A DNA stretch of 39,480 bases from Gemmatimonadota bacterium (lineage in GTDB: Bacteria; GCA-2686955): the NCBI GenBank assembly GCA_002686955.1, contig NYZA01000219.1:1-39480 (forward strand), read 5' to 3'. Under the pieces are notes generated by a model. It was not told the origin of the DNA and did not search any database. It saw only the letters and a list, made by a program, of their open reading frames with translations. Made by a program: the position numbers and the translations under genes. The number at the start of each line of letters is the position of its first letter. Positions within the stretch are counted from its first letter, which is position 1. This document shows positions 37,141 through 39,480 of the stretch, in pieces.

Positions 37141-38831
37141 AGAGCGATGGGGATCAAGTTCATCTGGCGAGGCGACTGCTCGAGCGGAGCCAGCGCACGC
37201 TCGAAGACAAGATCAGCGAGCTCTCGCTGCTGCGTGTCGTGAACGAGGCGCTCGCATCGGAAGCCGAAGCTCCCGAGCAGATGAGGCGCGTCGTGTCGTA
37301 TGTGGCCGACCTTGTCGAGGCCGAAGGGGGCGACGTCCTTCTAAGACACGGCGACCAGCTCGAGTCGATCATCGATTCGGAGATGCGTCCGAACGCGAGC
37401 GCCCAGGTGGCCGACAGGGTGCTCGAAAAGGGCGAATCTCAACTCGTGGTCGACCAGCGAGACGACCCGCGATTCGAAGGGAGCGACGAAGAGGCAAGGG
37501 CACGGTCTCTTCTGGCATTCCCTCTGATCTTTCGCGGTGAGGTCCTCGGGGTGCTCGTGGTCTGGCACAGTTCACCGGACGCCTTTGGCAGCTCGACCGA
37601 GAGGGTTCTGCATCTACTCGCCGGGCAGCTCGCCGTCGCGGCGAAGAACATGGACCTGATTCAGACTCTGCGCACCGAGCGCAACTATCGGGACAACCTG
37701 ATCAACAGCTCCGCCGACGCGATCATCACGACCGATACACGGGGCATCGTGGTGCTCGCGAACAGAGCGGCCGAAAAGGTGTGGGGCATCGACCCGGAGG
37801 AGCTGAGGGGCAGGAGCGTCGAAGAGGGCCTGGAAGGCGGCGAAGAGGTGTCGTCCGTCGTCGTGGACGTGCTGAGCCACGGCCGCCTCTTGCGCGGCAG
37901 GAGAATTCGCCTGTCTCGCCCCCCCGCGCTCCCCGCCGAGGTCGAATCGGGGGTGGACGCGGTCGTGTTGGACATCGAGATCTCCTGCTCACCGATCCGT
38001 TCCGATGACGGGCGGATCGTCGGAACGGTGACGATCCTGAGCCATATCGAGGATCGCCTGAGAATGGAGCAGCAGCTCGTCGCATCGGAATCGATGGCCT
38101 CGAAGGGCCGAATGGCGGCGGAGATCGGGCACGAGCTCTCCAACTACATGAACGGGATCATGGGCCACGCGGCTCTGGTCCCCTACATGCTGGAAGAGGA
38201 CGACAAAGAGGGTGCTCTCGAATCGGTCGCCCTTATCTGCCGCCAGGTCGAAGGAACGGCCCGCTTCGCCCGAAGCCTGATGGACTTCTCGCGCCTCGAA
38301 ACGGCGCCGGAGCCGGGACCGATCAACGACCTCGTATGGGAAACGATCCGTTTCGTCCAGCCACAAAACAGCTTCGACGATGTCGCCTTCGCCGTCCGCC
38401 TCGATCCGGCGAATCCGATCGTCTCGATGGACTCGGCACAGATCCAGCAGATCCTCATCAATCTCTTCGAGAATGCGGCCGAGGCGACACGCGGGCGAGA
38501 ATGCACCATCGGGGTCGTCACCACGGTGGATCCCGACAATCGGATTCGCCTCGTCGTCCAGGACAACGGCCCCGGTCTTCCCGAGAAGGTTCGTAAAGTG
38601 CTCTTCGAACGGGCGATCACCACGAAGAAGGATGGGCACGGATTCGGTCTTCCGATCTGCAAGAGGATCGCGGAGAACCACAGCGGCAACCTCGAGTGCG
38701 AATCGGTGATCGGCGAGGGCACGACCTTTGCCCTGACGCTGGGGCATCCGATTCGTCCCCGACCGCCCGCTGGACAAGCGGCTGAAGACGAGGAGCTGGC
38801 GGACCGGGGAGGCGCCTTGAGACTGGCATGA
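37137..38831 (+). CDS. Soluble GAF-PAS sensor histidine kinase
   Basis: GAF region (VADLVEAEGGDVLLRHGDQLESIID...GEVLGVLVVWH), PAS (NLINSSADAIITTDTRGIVVLANRAAEKVWG), H-box GHELSNYMNGIMGH, NLFENAAEATRG, DNGPGLPEKV, GHGFGLPICKRIAENHSG. ATGA overlap with the HDOD gene. Confidence 0.92.
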   Translation: MKSDGDQVHLARRLLERSQRTLEDKISELSLLRVVNEALASEAEAPEQMRRVVSYVADLVEAEGGDVLLRHGDQLESIIDSEMRPNASAQVADRVLEKGESQLVVDQRDDPRFEGSDEEARARSLLAFPLIFRGEVLGVLVVWHSSPDAFGSSTERVLHLLAGQLAVAAKNMDLIQTLRTERNYRDNLINSSADAIITTDTRGIVVLANRAAEKVWGIDPEELRGRSVEEGLEGGEEVSSVVVDVLSHGRLLRGRRIRLSRPPALPAEVESGVDAVVLDIEISCSPIRSDDGRIVGTVTILSHIEDRLRMEQQLVASESMASKGRMAAEIGHELSNYMNGIMGHAALVPYMLEEDDKEGALESVALICRQVEGTARFARSLMDFSRLETAPEPGPINDLVWETIRFVQPQNSFDDVAFAVRLDPANPIVSMDSAQIQQILINLFENAAEATRGRECTIGVVTTVDPDNRIRLVVQDNGPGLPEKVRKVLFERAITTKKDGHGFGLPICKRIAENHSGNLECESVIGEGTTFALTLGHPIRPRPPAGQAAEDEELADRGGALRLA

Positions 38832-39272
38832 TCAAGGGCCCGAACCGGACCGCAGACGCTTCCACATGAACCGGTGGGCGATCCCCGCATCGAGGAAAGG
38901 CTCACCCTCGGGCTGGTAGCCACGTCTTTCGTAGAATGGGATGATCGCCACCTGCGCATCGAGCACCACGCGAGAGCATTCGGCGCGGCGAGCCTCGTCC
39001 TCCATCAGGTCCATGATCCGCTTTCCCAGCCCGCGGCCTCTGTGATTCGCGAGGACGGCGACCCGCTGCACCCTCGCGTCGCCGCTCTTGAGGATCCGCA
39101 TCCGGGCAGTGCCCACGACCCGCCCCTCGGAGATCGCCACGGCGTGGATGCAAGTGGGGTCCTGCCCGTCCACTTCTTCGTCGAAAGCTACATTCTGTTC
39201 ATCGATGAAGACCGCGCGCCGTACATCGAGACAGAGGGCCAGCTCGTTCGGTCGGGCGAATCGGACTTCCAT
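38832..39272 (-). CDS. GNAT-family N-acetyltransferase
   Basis: CLDVRRAVFIDEQNVAFDEEVDGQDPTCIHAVAISEGRVVGTARMRILKSGDARVQRVAVLANHRGRGLGKRIMDLMEDEARR...FYERRGYQPEGEPFLDAGIAH. Confidence 0.94.
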   Translation of the reverse strand: MEVRFARPNELALCLDVRRAVFIDEQNVAFDEEVDGQDPTCIHAVAISEGRVVGTARMRILKSGDARVQRVAVLANHRGRGLGKRIMDLMEDEARRAECSRVVLDAQVAIIPFYERRGYQPEGEPFLDAGIAHRFMWKRLRSGSGP

Positions 39273-39286
39273 GATCGGAGAGAACC

Positions 39287-39480
39287 ATGGGTGAGGCTCG
39301 GACCGCAAGGGCCGGGCCATCATCGCTGCGGGACCCTGTCGAAGCACGAACTAGGAGCCTGTTGCGCATAGACTTTCGAGCCCGGTATTGGAGTTCGTTT
39401 CGAGATCAAGGAGCCGAGTCCGCGGGAAGGCTGGTTGCCTTTCAAGGACTTGGCGACGCAGAGATCGGAACGAAGGCGGA
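39287..39480 (+). CDS. Candidate 5' end of a CDS running off the window
   Basis: Open frame from the ATG at 39287 (SD-like GGAGAG) to the window end: MGEARTARAGPSSLRDPVEARTRSLLRIDFRARYWSSFRDQGAESAGRLVAFQGLGDAEIGTKA...; truncated, not in the ORF track. Confidence 0.4.
   Translation, partial: MGEARTARAGPSSLRDPVEARTRSLLRIDFRARYWSSFRDQGAESAGRLVAFQGLGDAEIGTKA

Overview
High-GC bacterial chromosomal segment (39,480 nt), densely coded, with about 34 supportable protein genes. I saw no rRNA, tRNA, CRISPR array, transposase or phage genes. In order: (i) a response regulator and dCache/HAMP/PAS histidine kinase pair (-); (ii) a secreted M14 carboxypeptidase (+), a perfect long hairpin, then a SpoU-type methyltransferase; (iii) a complete Tol-Pal operon (tolQ-tolR-tolA/tonB-like-tolB-pal-cpoB) continuing into an HtrA-like protease and a Cys/Met PLP enzyme; (iv) a tightly coupled minus-strand cassette of MacA-like adaptor, MacB-type permease without an adjacent ATPase, a 1.6k-aa secreted multidomain protein and a PHP/CehA-like metallohydrolase; (v) the SpoVR/YeaH(DUF444)/PrkA(YeaG) stress-kinase cluster; (vi) a GCS2-type glutamate-cysteine ligase, a MobA-like nucleotidyltransferase, a phosphoglycolate-phosphatase-like HAD protein, a secreted beta-helix protein, an acyl-CoA dehydrogenase, an alpha/beta hydrolase and an SRPBCC protein; (vii) a BFN(DUF151)-UVR protein followed by REC, HDOD and histidine kinase genes, and a GNAT gene. 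The best candidate for something undescribed is the four-gene cassette at ~12.6-21.5 kb. Its giant protein has a duplicated binding-module-like unit, a glycosidase-like core of unclear family, a GATase-like domain and an in-frame G10 tract. Other points of interest are the hairpin abutting the trmH-like start, a REC protein with a DHp-like N-terminus, and two small ORFs missing from the supplied ORF track. All family assignments come from motif recognition by eye; no database search was run.
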